This document shows positions 18,217 to 26,011 of a stretch of 64,000 nucleotides of DNA, piece by piece. The stretch spans positions 251,055 to 315,054 of the forward strand of contig NZ_LMMZ01000034.1 of the NCBI RefSeq assembly GCF_001422885.1, written 5' to 3'. The stretch comes from Methylobacterium sp. Leaf104. GTDB lineage: Bacteria; Pseudomonadota; Alphaproteobacteria; Rhizobiales; Beijerinckiaceae. The notes under the pieces are model-generated. The model worked only from the letters and a program-made list of their open reading frames with translations, was not told the DNA's origin and ran no database searches. Numbering within the stretch: the first letter of the stretch is position 1; every line of letters starts with the position of its first letter. Both the position numbers and the translations under genes were made by a program.

Positions 18217-19587
18217 CTACGGCTGCTTGAGCACCGGCACGGTCTTGGGCGAGTTCAGGTCGAAGGTCTTGTTGCGCAGGGGGTCGAGGCGGGTGCCCTC
18301 CGAGGCGTCGAAGGCCTTCGGCCGGTTGGCGCCGCCCTCCGGGGTCGCGGCCATGTTGGTGCCCTCGGGGGCGTAGGCCGAGGCGGTGCCGGGGACGGCG
18401 GGGGCGCCCGGCGGGTCGGCCTTGTCGACCACCGCGTCCGGCGTCGGCGTCTGGCGGGCGCGCTCGACCTGGCGCCAGCGGGCGACGTTGCGCGAATGGC
18501 CCTCCAGGGTCTCGGCGAAGGCGTGGCCGCCGGTGCCGTCGGCCACGAAGAACAGGTCCTTGGTGCGCGAGGGGTTGGCCACCGCCTCCAGGGCGGCCCG
18601 GCCCGGGTTGGCGATGGGGCCCGGGGGCAGGCCCTCGATCACGTAGGTGTTGTAGGGCGTCGCGCGCTCGATCTCGGCGCGCTGGATGCCGCGCCCGAGG
18701 GTGCCGCGCCCGCCGACCAGCCCGTACACGATGGTCGGGTCCGACTGCAGCTTCATGCGCTTGTTCAGGCGGTTGACGAACACCCCGGCGACCCGGGGCC
18801 GCTCGTCGGCCCGGCCGGTCTCCTTCTCGACGATGGAGGCCAGGGTCACCATCTCGGCCGGCGTCTTCACCGGAATCTCGGCCGAGCGGCGCAGCCAGAT
18901 CTGGTTCAGCACCTCGCGCTGCTTGGCGCGCATCAGGTTGACGATCTGCTGGCGGGTGGCGCCGCGCTCGAACTTGTAGGTGTCGGGCAGGAGCGAGCCC
19001 TCGGGCGGGATCTCGTTGACGTCGCCGGTGAGCACGTCGTTGTCGTTGAGGCGCGTCACGATCTGCTCGGAGGTCAGCCCTTCCGGGAAGGTGATGGCGT
19101 GCTGCACCTGACGGCCGGAGGCCAGGGTGTCGATGGCCTCGCCGATGCTGGCATGGGCCTTGAACGTGTACTCGCCGGCCTTGAGCGCCTTGCCCGAGAA
19201 GCGGGCGGCCCATTCGAACAGGGCGGTGTGGGTGATGACGCCCTCGCGGGAGAGCGCCTCGGCGATCTCGGTGGTGCCGCTGCGGGGCGGGATGACCACG
19301 ACCTTGTCGGCGGGCAGCGGCCCCGGCTCCTTGGTCTGGCGCTCGAACAGGGTCACGCCGATCATCACGGCGATGGCCAGAACGACCGAGGCGGTGAGCA
19401 GGCCGGAGATGCGGGCGAGCAGCCCGCCGCGCTCACGGACCGGACGGTCGGGCGGCGGCGGCGCGGCGGTGGGCTTGATCGCCTCGCTGGGGCTGCGGGG
19501 CGACAGGCGGTTGGGCAGGGCCGGCTCGTCGGAGGCGATCGGCGCGGGCGCCGGGGTTTTGTCGCGCTTGCGGAAGAACATGGACAT
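18217..19587 (-). CDS. mltG: endolytic murein transglycosylase MltG
   Basis: The 456-residue protein has a cytoplasmic Pro-rich N-terminus, one membrane helix (about 60-80), a LysM-like segment and the YceG/MltG catalytic domain. The key motif is LASIVEKET, with the catalytic Glu at about 254, followed by RVAGVFVNRL and LQSDPTIVYGL and the late TPYNTYVIEGLPPGPI. MltG cuts nascent glycan strands and sets their length at the inner membrane. The C-terminal 100 residues are a Pro/Ala-rich extension. In related genomes mltG usually follows fabF directly; here a SIR2-type gene intervenes. Confidence 0.92.
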   Translation of the reverse strand: MSMFFRKRDKTPAPAPIASDEPALPNRLSPRSPSEAIKPTAAPPPPDRPVRERGGLLARISGLLTASVVLAIAVMIGVTLFERQTKEPGPLPADKVVVIPPRSGTTEIAEALSREGVITHTALFEWAARFSGKALKAGEYTFKAHASIGEAIDTLASGRQVQHAITFPEGLTSEQIVTRLNDNDVLTGDVNEIPPEGSLLPDTYKFERGATRQQIVNLMRAKQREVLNQIWLRRSAEIPVKTPAEMVTLASIVEKETGRADERPRVAGVFVNRLNKRMKLQSDPTIVYGLVGGRGTLGRGIQRAEIERATPYNTYVIEGLPPGPIANPGRAALEAVANPSRTKDLFFVADGTGGHAFAETLEGHSRNVARWRQVERARQTPTPDAVVDKADPPGAPAVPGTASAYAPEGTNMAATPEGGANRPKAFDASEGTRLDPLRNKTFDLNSPKTVPVLKQP

Positions 19588-19749
19588 CCTGTTCGGGCCT
19601 CAGGTCCCCGCCCCGGCCGCCGCCGGAGTGTTGGGGAATCCGCGCGCCCGAGTCGAGGGGGTGGGCGCACGGGACGGCCATCTTGGCGCGCGAACTTGGT
19701 GGGTTTTGTGGCGAAACGTCGGTGGCTACTGCCGAAACCAATCGGCCGC

Positions 19750-21260
19750 TGGGTGCAGGATAAAAGTCAATCTAAAGTGCACTCATATTTTTGATGCGCA
19801 TGGACCTTCTTGATCAAATCGACTGCAAGATGTGAATATTTCGGCGTATAGGATTTTTTACCTGTTTTAACACGGCAATGGTATTTATTATCACTAGCTT
19901 TAATGTCAACTCCCGTCTCTTTCTTGATTTGTAGGATCATTTTATTTATTGGATTCCAACTTTTATATCCAAGCATTTCCGCAATTTGTGTAATAACAAA
20001 TGGATATTGAGCGTTCATATTATCCGACTGAGTGATGCCCAATAATGTCGGAAGCTCAGAGTCTAATTCAGCCACACGCTCCAGAACTTCGTAATTTACA
20101 TTCACTTGACCCTTCGGAATATCATTGCGAATTAGTTTAAAAGCTCGCGCAGCTAAGGCGCGAACTAGTTTTGTATTTACAGATTTAAGCTCTCCGTCGA
20201 CGGCTAAAGATCGAAATATCCAATCAAAGCTGTCGGTGACTATTGCTTTGACACGGAAATTTTGCCCATTTGAGGCAATCAGATGTTCGCTCTGCAAATC
20301 TGTTTTTTCAGCTGCTAATGCGTCCCATTTAACATAATAAATATTTCGGATTGTACCGCTATCCGAAGAAATAATTTTTCCAACATTCTCTATTATTGCT
20401 TGGATATTTGGATCTTGAAATCCATATCCAAATATAAATATAGGATGCTCGATAAAATAGGTAAGCAATTTAGCTGAAAGATATTGCTTTCTATCAACAA
20501 ATGTCTTGTAGTCGTCCTCGGTAAGGACCATAGTTTCAGGCTCTGAGACAGAGCCATGAATCTTGTATATCTCACCAAAGCTATAACTATTGTATTTTAA
20601 AACATTTTCTCCAACTATTGCTTCATAACCTTCAAATAGATGCTCAAGAAGCGTATCATAATTTGTCGTGATAACTGCGTGTGGGCGGATTTTCTTGAAG
20701 TACTCGATCTCCTCGCTGTATGGAGACGTACTCAAGCTGGAGGGCATAAGCTTAATTAAGTGATCGGCAAGCATGTGTTTAATAAAAATATTGCCATTAT
20801 CAGCTGATGAGAATAATTGAGACGGAAATTTATTCTTGCCGCCCTTCCAAGCCCAGTCATGAACGCGCTGCGATATTAAAGAGCCGATTTTGATGGTATC
20901 GCCATCATGTTTTTGTACATAGTATTGATAGTCTGGCCCTTGATCATCTATCTGCTTAACGCAAAATCGAAGCGCATCGTGCCAACTTGGAGCACTAAAA
21001 TACCTTCTCGAAAGACCTGCGCCTACGAACAGTATAGGTTGGCACTGATATCGCGAAATGAGATCCTTGATCTCTAGTGAAATGCGCGTCTTATATTCAT
21101 CGTAATTGGTCGAGTAGGACATGGCCGCCCAGAGTGTTCTTCGCGAACAAGGATGCGACGACCGTAATTTAATTAATCAATGAATCGGACGAACGGTTTT
21201 CGTGATCCACATGAAATTTTAGACAGAATTGCAGAAAACCAATCGTCAAGCTCTCATCAA
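19750..21260. other. AT-rich island inserted between fabF and mltG
   Basis: Base composition changes abruptly near 19750 and returns to GC-rich inside the end of fabF (about 21261). The line 20341-20400 contains only 19 G/C of 60, against a strongly GC-rich flank. The island holds one complete gene (the SIR2-domain protein) plus short non-coding ends. I see no transposase, integrase, tRNA or clear terminal repeat, so the mechanism of entry is not visible. Confidence 0.7.
19767..21122 (-). CDS. SIR2-domain protein, putative NAD+-consuming anti-phage defence effector
   Basis: The 451-residue protein carries the SIR2_2-type fold in order: nucleotide loop FVGAGLSRR (32-40), the TTNYD motif (152-156, with the Asn and Asp expected for NAD+ cleavage), KIHG with the catalytic His (H189) and FGYGFQDPNI (231-240). 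Defence proteins such as ThsA, DSR1/2 and SIR2-APAZ use this domain to deplete NAD+ on infection. The C-terminal 150 residues lack a fold I can name; 373-440 looks helical with a YHCRVKTGKKSY turn and could be a sensor or nucleic-acid-binding domain. The gene is AT-rich, uses ATA isoleucine codons (for example in HPIFIFG), and sits co-directionally between fabF and mltG with no strong ribosome site. Function is inferred from family and transfer signs. Confidence 0.8.
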   Translation of the reverse strand: MSYSTNYDEYKTRISLEIKDLISRYQCQPILFVGAGLSRRYFSAPSWHDALRFCVKQIDDQGPDYQYYVQKHDGDTIKIGSLISQRVHDWAWKGGKNKFPSQLFSSADNGNIFIKHMLADHLIKLMPSSLSTSPYSEEIEYFKKIRPHAVITTNYDTLLEHLFEGYEAIVGENVLKYNSYSFGEIYKIHGSVSEPETMVLTEDDYKTFVDRKQYLSAKLLTYFIEHPIFIFGYGFQDPNIQAIIENVGKIISSDSGTIRNIYYVKWDALAAEKTDLQSEHLIASNGQNFRVKAIVTDSFDWIFRSLAVDGELKSVNTKLVRALAARAFKLIRNDIPKGQVNVNYEVLERVAELDSELPTLLGITQSDNMNAQYPFVITQIAEMLGYKSWNPINKMILQIKKETGVDIKASDNKYHCRVKTGKKSYTPKYSHLAVDLIKKVHAHQKYECTLD

Positions 21261-22523
21261 TCAATCCACCCGCCGCATGACCAAGCTCGCGTTCGTCCCC
21301 CCAAACCCGAACGAATTCGACAGCACCGTATCCACCCGCTTGCGCTTGGCCTCGTGTGGCACGAGGTCGATCGCGGTCTCGACGGAGGGGTTGTCGAGGT
21401 TGAGGGTCGGGGGCAGGATGCCGTCGCGGATGGCCAGGATCGAGAAGATCGCTTCCACGGAGCCGGCGGCGCCCAGAAGGTGGCCGATCGAGGACTTGGT
21501 GGAGGACATGGAGGCGCGGCCCGCGTGGTCGCCCAGCAGGCGCTCCACGGCCTTCAGCTCCAGCTCGTCGCCCATGGGCGTCGAGGTGCCGTGGGCGTTG
21601 ATGTAGTCGAGGTCCGAGGCCCGGATGCCGGCGCGCTTCACGGCGGCGCTCATGCAGCGGAAGGCGCCGTCGCCGTCCGGGGCCGGCGAGGTGATGTGGT
21701 AGGCGTCGCCGGTGAGGCCGTAGCCGATCACCTCGGCGTAGATCCGGGCGCCGCGGGCCTTGGCGTGCTCGTACTCCTCGAGCACGACGACGCCGGCGCC
21801 CTCGCCCATCACGAAGCCGTCGCGGTCGCGGTCGTAGGGGCGCGAGGCCCGGGTCGGGTCGTCGTTGAAGCCGGTGGAGAGGGCGCGGCAGGCGGCGAAG
21901 CCCGCGAGCGCGAGGCGGTTCACCGGCGATTCGGCGCCGCCCGCCACCATGACGTCGGCATCGCCGAACTGGATCAGCCGGGCCGCGTCGCCGATGGCGT
22001 GGGCGCCGGTGGAGCAGGCCGTCACCACCGCGTGGTTCGGGCCCTTGAGGCCGTGCGCGATCGAGATCTGGCCGGAGGCCAGGTTGATGATGCGGCCGGG
22101 AATGAAGAAGGGAGAGATGCGGCGCGGACCCTTGTCGTGCAGGGTCACCGAGGCGTCGTAGATGCCGCCGATGCCGCCGATGCCGGAGCCGACCATGACG
22201 CCGGTGGCGCACTGGTCCTCGTAGCGCGTCGGGTGCCAGTCGGCGTCGTTCAGGGCCTCGCCGGCGGCCGCCATCGCGTAGACGATGAACGGATCGACCT
22301 TGCGCTGCTCCTTCACCTCCATGAAGGCGTCGGGATTGAAGCTGCCCTCGGAGCCGTCGCCGAAGGGCACGGAACACGCGATGCGGCAGGCCAGGTCGTC
22401 GACGGGGAATGCCGTCACGACCTTGGCGGCCGATTCGCCGGCGATCAACCGGCTCCAGGTGGCTTCGACCCCGCTGGCCAGCGGCGTCACCATCCCCAAG
22501 CCCGTCACCACTACCCGACGCAT
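21261..22523 (-). CDS. fabF: beta-ketoacyl-ACP synthase II
   Basis: The 420-residue protein has the condensing-enzyme triad: Cys in TACSTGAHAIG, His in NAHGTSTPMGD and His in SSIGHLLGAAG, with the conserved Lys in the preceding STK. FabF elongates acyl-ACP with malonyl-ACP in type II fatty acid synthesis. The start is the ATG at 22523 (MRRVVVTGLG), with GGGAT just upstream; in-frame ATG/GTG codons at 22550/22553 would add ten residues. It follows acpP by 87 bases. The usual next gene, mltG, is displaced by the AT-rich island. Confidence 0.96.
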   Translation of the reverse strand: MRRVVVTGLGMVTPLASGVEATWSRLIAGESAAKVVTAFPVDDLACRIACSVPFGDGSEGSFNPDAFMEVKEQRKVDPFIVYAMAAAGEALNDADWHPTRYEDQCATGVMVGSGIGGIGGIYDASVTLHDKGPRRISPFFIPGRIINLASGQISIAHGLKGPNHAVVTACSTGAHAIGDAARLIQFGDADVMVAGGAESPVNRLALAGFAACRALSTGFNDDPTRASRPYDRDRDGFVMGEGAGVVVLEEYEHAKARGARIYAEVIGYGLTGDAYHITSPAPDGDGAFRCMSAAVKRAGIRASDLDYINAHGTSTPMGDELELKAVERLLGDHAGRASMSSTKSSIGHLLGAAGSVEAIFSILAIRDGILPPTLNLDNPSVETAIDLVPHEAKRKRVDTVLSNSFGFGGTNASLVMRRVD

Positions 22524-22610
22524 CGCGCTATCCCGAACCGGTCCTGTCATCACAACGAATGGCGCGCGGGGTCCGTTTCACGAGACCCCGCTGGCGCGCG
22601 ACCCGTGGCC

Positions 22611-22847
22611 TTAAGCGGAGTTCTTCTCGAGGAACTTCACCGCATCGCCGACCGTCTGGATGGTCTCGGCGGCATCGTCGGGGATCTCGACGTTGAACTC
22701 TTCCTCGAACGCCATCACGAGCTCGACGGTGTCGAGGCTGTCGGCGCCGAGATCATCGATGAAGTTCGCGCCCTCGACCACCTTCTCCGGCTCAACGCCG
22801 AGGTGCTCGACAACGATCTTCTTCACGCGCTCAGCGATATCGCTCAT
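22611..22847 (-). CDS. acpP: acyl carrier protein
   Basis: The 78-residue acidic protein carries the phosphopantetheine attachment motif GADSLDTVELVMAFEEEF (Ser at 37). It shuttles acyl chains between Fab enzymes. It lies between fabG and fabF in the classical cluster and has a 374-base upstream region, so it probably also has its own strong promoter. Confidence 0.97.
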   Translation of the reverse strand: MSDIAERVKKIVVEHLGVEPEKVVEGANFIDDLGADSLDTVELVMAFEEEFNVEIPDDAAETIQTVGDAVKFLEKNSA

Positions 22848-23221
22848 CGGTCTTGGTCCTTAGCTCTTCAAGGTCGTGATGGTGCAAGGATCTTGTTGGT
22901 GAAGAGTCTTGCTGGTGGAAGGTCGGTGAAGGTGCCGTGGCCGCCGTCCCGTCCCCGGGACTGGCTGTTCGGATTGAGCGGCCGGTGTGTTCGATCGCGC
23001 GTTTCGGGCAAGTCACCGTACTTGTCCAGTCAGTGACCCACGTTTTTCAAACATCCGCAACACGCTGAATCGGCACCCCCCTCGCACGGCAGCCGGGGTG
23101 TTAACACAGGGTTCCGACGCTGGCGAGAGCCTGTTCACAACCCGTTCATCGCTGTGGCCTTTTCGAGCCAATCGCCCGTTTTTTGGGCTGTGCGGTGCAG
23201 CGAGACGGGGGCGCCGGCGCC
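22848..23221. other. intergenic region upstream of acpP
   Basis: No coding signal is visible. The position implies an acpP promoter and possibly a processing or attenuation site between fabG and acpP. GCCC-GTTTTTT-GGGC at 23174-23188 is a short inverted repeat too weak to call a terminator. TTAAC at 23101-23105 has no second half-site. Confidence 0.4.
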
Positions 23222-23962
23222 TCAGTACATCGCCATGCCGCCGTTCACGTGCAGGGTCTGGCCGGTGACGTAGGCCGCCTCGTCGGAGGCGAGGTAGATC
23301 GCGGCCGCGGCGATGTCGGTGCCGGTGCCGAGCCGCCCCATCGGCACGCGCCCGAGGATGCCCTCGCGCTGCTTGTCGTTGAGGGCATCGGTCATCGGCG
23401 AGGTGATGAAGCCCGGCGCGATGCAGTTGACGGTGAGGTTGCGGGTGGCGACCTCGGCCGCCAGCGCCTTGGTCATGCCGACGAGGCCCGCCTTGGCGGC
23501 GGCATAGTTCACCTGGCCCGGGTTGCCGGTGGCGCCCACCACCGAGCCGATGTTCACGATGCGGCCGTGGCGGCGCTTCATCATGCCCTTCACGGCCGCC
23601 CGCGAGAGCCGGAACGCCGCCGAGAGGTTGACGGCGATCACCGCGTCCCACTCGTCGTCCTTCATCCGCAGCACGAGGTTGTCGCGGGTGATGCCGGCAT
23701 TGTTCACCAGGATGTCGAGGCCGCCGAGCGCCGCCTCCGCCGCCGGCACCAGGGCCTCCACCGAGGCCTTGTCGGAGAGGTCGCCCGGCACGACGTGGAC
23801 GCGCTCCCCGCCGAGCTCCGCCGCGAAGGCCTCCAGGGCCGCCTGGCGGGTGCCCGAGACGGCGAGGGTCGCCCCCTGCGCGTGCAGGCCCCGCGCGATG
23901 GCGCCGCCGAGGCCGCCGGTGGCGCCGGTGACGAGGGCCTTGCGGCCGGTCAGGTCGAACAT
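23222..23962 (-). CDS. fabG: 3-oxoacyl-ACP reductase
   Basis: This 246-residue short-chain dehydrogenase has the NADP-binding TGATGGLGGAIA, the NNAG motif (87-90) and the catalytic triad S140, Y153, K157 (IGSVVGATGNPGQVNYAAAK). FabG reduces 3-oxoacyl-ACP with NADPH. It lies 15 bases downstream of fabD, and that pairing distinguishes it from other SDRs. Confidence 0.95.
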   Translation of the reverse strand: MFDLTGRKALVTGATGGLGGAIARGLHAQGATLAVSGTRQAALEAFAAELGGERVHVVPGDLSDKASVEALVPAAEAALGGLDILVNNAGITRDNLVLRMKDDEWDAVIAVNLSAAFRLSRAAVKGMMKRRHGRIVNIGSVVGATGNPGQVNYAAAKAGLVGMTKALAAEVATRNLTVNCIAPGFITSPMTDALNDKQREGILGRVPMGRLGTGTDIAAAAIYLASDEAAYVTGQTLHVNGGMAMY

Positions 23963-23977
23963 GGGCTTTCCTGTGGT

Positions 23978-24919
23978 TCAGCCGAAGGCGGGGAAGGACG
24001 CGATGTCGTCGGGGGTGCCGACCGCGCTGGCCGCGGCGCCCGGCGCAATTCGCTTGACGAGTCCGGTGAGCACCTTGCCGGTGCCGATCTCGCTGAACTG
24101 GTCGATTCCGGCGGCGGCCATGGCGGCGATGCATTCGCGCCAGCGCACGGTGCCGGTGACCTGGGCGACCAGCGCCTCGCGGATCGCGGCCGGATCGGTG
24201 ACGGGGCCGGCCAGAACGTTGGCGTAGACCGGCACCACGGGGCTGTGCATCGCGACCTCGACAAGCGCTCTCTGCATACGAGCGGCGGCCGGCGCCATCA
24301 GCGAGCAGTGGAACGGGGCCGAGACGTTGAGCATGACGGCCCGCTTGATCCCGCGCGACGGGGCCAGCGCCACCGCGCGCTCGACCGCGGCCCGCTCGCC
24401 GGAGAGCACCACCTGGCCGCCGCCATTGTCGTTGGCGACCTCGCAGACCGCGCCCTCGGCGGCGTCCGCGGCGATCGCCTGGGCGGCCTCGGCATCGGCC
24501 CCGATCAGGGCCGCCATGGCGCCGGCCCCGGGGGCCACCGCGTCCTGCATGGCGCTGCCGCGAATGCGCAGCAGCCGGGCGGCATCCGCGATGGAGAAGG
24601 TGCCGGCGGCGGCGAGCGCGGTGTACTCGCCCAGCGAATGCCCGGCGACGCAGGCCACGTCGCGCTTCAGATCGAGGCCGCGCTCGGCCTCCAGCACCCG
24701 CAGCGTCGCGAGGCTCGCCGCCATCAGGGCCGGCTGGGCGTTGGCCGTGAGCGTCAGTTCCTCCACCGGCCCCTCGAACATCAGGCGCGAGAGCGGCTGG
24801 CCCAGGGCCTCGTCGACCTCCGCGAACACGTCGCGGGCCTGGTGGAAGTGCTCGGCCAGCGCCCGCCCCATGCCGACCGCCTGGCTGCCCTGGCCCGGGA
24901 AGATGCAAGCGCGCGCCAT
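23978..24919 (-). CDS. fabD: malonyl-CoA:ACP transacylase
   Basis: The 313-residue protein starts ARACIFPGQGSQAVGMG, holds the nucleophile motif GHSLGEY (S95) and has a later His in SAPFHCSLM. It transfers malonyl from CoA to ACP and supplies extender units to FabF. It is the first gene of the fabD-fabG-acpP-fabF series on the minus strand. Confidence 0.95.
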   Translation of the reverse strand: MARACIFPGQGSQAVGMGRALAEHFHQARDVFAEVDEALGQPLSRLMFEGPVEELTLTANAQPALMAASLATLRVLEAERGLDLKRDVACVAGHSLGEYTALAAAGTFSIADAARLLRIRGSAMQDAVAPGAGAMAALIGADAEAAQAIAADAAEGAVCEVANDNGGGQVVLSGERAAVERAVALAPSRGIKRAVMLNVSAPFHCSLMAPAAARMQRALVEVAMHSPVVPVYANVLAGPVTDPAAIREALVAQVTGTVRWRECIAAMAAAGIDQFSEIGTGKVLTGLVKRIAPGAAASAVGTPDDIASFPAFG

Positions 24920-25024
24920 GTGGTGTCCTCGTCGTCGGGCCGGGGTTCCCCAGGCTGGAAGGGCGGCGCAGTCGCACCGCCCGCCCCCTGTGTCAACATG
25001 GCACCGCAGCGACGCGGAGCGCCT

Positions 25025-25339
25025 TCAGCTCTCGTCGCAGAAGTCGACCGTGCCGGAATCGAACCTGTCGGAGGCCCCGACGATCCGCAGCTTACCGGCC
25101 TCCAGCCGATCCAGCAGCGACGGTTCGGAGGCGCTGCGCAGGCGCTCCACCACGCGATTGACGTTGGCGCGCATGCAGTTCCCGGTGAAGTCGCCCGGTT
25201 TGTCGCGCTGCGACAGCACCGCGGGCACGATCGGCTCGATCATCCGCCCGATCGAGCCCTTGAAGACGATGTTGTGCGGCGAATGGAGCGCGAATTGCCG
25301 GAGGATCGTCGAACGTGCGCAACGGGATAGACAGGCCAC
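25025..25339 (-). pseudogene. remnant of a beta-carbonic anhydrase (C-terminal part only)
   Basis: The frame reads FKGSIGRMIEPIVPAVLSQR, then CMRANVNRVVERLR, EAGKLRIVGAS and DSGTVDFCDES. This resembles the C-terminal third of beta-type carbonic anhydrases (RANV..VVERLR; KLRIVGAxYDLDSG.VDFF). The zinc-binding Cys-His-Cys region that should precede it is missing; upstream bases in this frame do not continue the family. About 100 residues remain, so I regard it as a truncated, inactive copy. The family call is from memory of the motif pattern. Confidence 0.5.
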
Positions 25340-25418
25340 GGCGCTTGTTGCCCGACGTCAAGGGGTGTATGAGGCGGGCTCAGCCCAGAAATTCCGTCCG
25401 AGGAAGGAGCCGTCCGCC

Positions 25419-25829
25419 ATGGCTCGCGTCACCGTTGAAGACTGCATCGACAAGGTCGAGAACCGCTTCGAGCTGGTTCTGCTGGCCAGCCACCGTGCCC
25501 GCCTGCTCGCCGCGGGTGCCCCGCTGACGATCGACCGCGACCGCGACAAGAATCCCGTCTGCGCCCTGCGCGAGATCGGCGACGAGACGATCACCGCGGA
25601 CGACCTCAAGGAACAGCTCATCCACTCGATGCAGAAGTACGTCGAGGTCGACGAGCCCGAGGCCGAGACCGTGCCGCTCCTGTCGAGCTCGCCCGCCGCC
25701 GCTGCGGTGGCTCCGCCCTCGTCGAGCGACGACAGCGCGGTTCAGTTCGACCGCATGAGCGAGGAAGACCTCCTGCGTGGCCTCGAGAATCTCGCTCCGC
25801 CCACCGAGACGGACGACGAGGCCGAGTAG
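25419..25829 (+). CDS. rpoZ: DNA-directed RNA polymerase omega subunit
   Basis: The 136-residue protein starts MARVTVEDCIDKVENRFELV and continues VLLASHRARLLAAGAP and ALREIGDETI, the RpoZ signature. A Ser/Ala-rich, acidic tail follows, longer than in E. coli but usual in alphaproteobacteria. Omega aids beta-prime folding and forms part of the ppGpp site of polymerase. The ATG at 25419 has an AGGAAGGA ribosome site. It is followed by an intrinsic terminator and then the rsh gene, the common rpoZ-spoT neighbourhood. Confidence 0.95.
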   Translation: MARVTVEDCIDKVENRFELVLLASHRARLLAAGAPLTIDRDRDKNPVCALREIGDETITADDLKEQLIHSMQKYVEVDEPEAETVPLLSSSPAAAAVAPPSSSDDSAVQFDRMSEEDLLRGLENLAPPTETDDEAE

Positions 25830-25859
25830 ACCGCTTCCGACCCGATCGGTCATTCGAAG

Positions 25860-25886
25860 AACCCGGCCTCCGAGCCGGGTTTTTTC
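25860..25886 (+). terminator. intrinsic terminator after rpoZ
   Basis: AACCCGGC-ctccga-GCCGGGTT forms an 8-bp GC-rich stem followed directly by a T-run. It separates rpoZ from rsh. Confidence 0.9.
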
Positions 25887-26011
25887 GTTTCCGTGGCCCG
25901 AATCGCGGCTGATGCGACGCCGTGGGGCTGGCGTGCTTGCGTGCGATGCGGGACACATCAGGGAGCGGGTCCGGGACCGGACCCGCCGCGCGTGAAAGGG
26001 TCTTCCGGCGG

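Noticed and set aside
17045..19213. 722-residue open frame on the minus strand covering yicC and part of mltG
   Set aside because: Only its last 292 residues match YicC. The rest is low-complexity, GC-driven open frame out of phase with mltG.
19750..21260. Terminal repeats or an integrase at the ends of the AT-rich island
   Set aside because: I compared both ends by eye and found no convincing direct or inverted repeat and no recombinase gene.
23174..23188. GCCC-GTTTTTT-GGGC inverted repeat after fabG
   Set aside because: The stem is four bases with the homopolymer in the loop, too weak for an intrinsic terminator.
25055..25065. GGTTCGATTCC on the minus strand, like a tRNA T-loop
   Set aside because: Flanking bases do not form the five-pair T stem or an acceptor stem, and the bases read in frame as the end of the carbonic anhydrase fragment.
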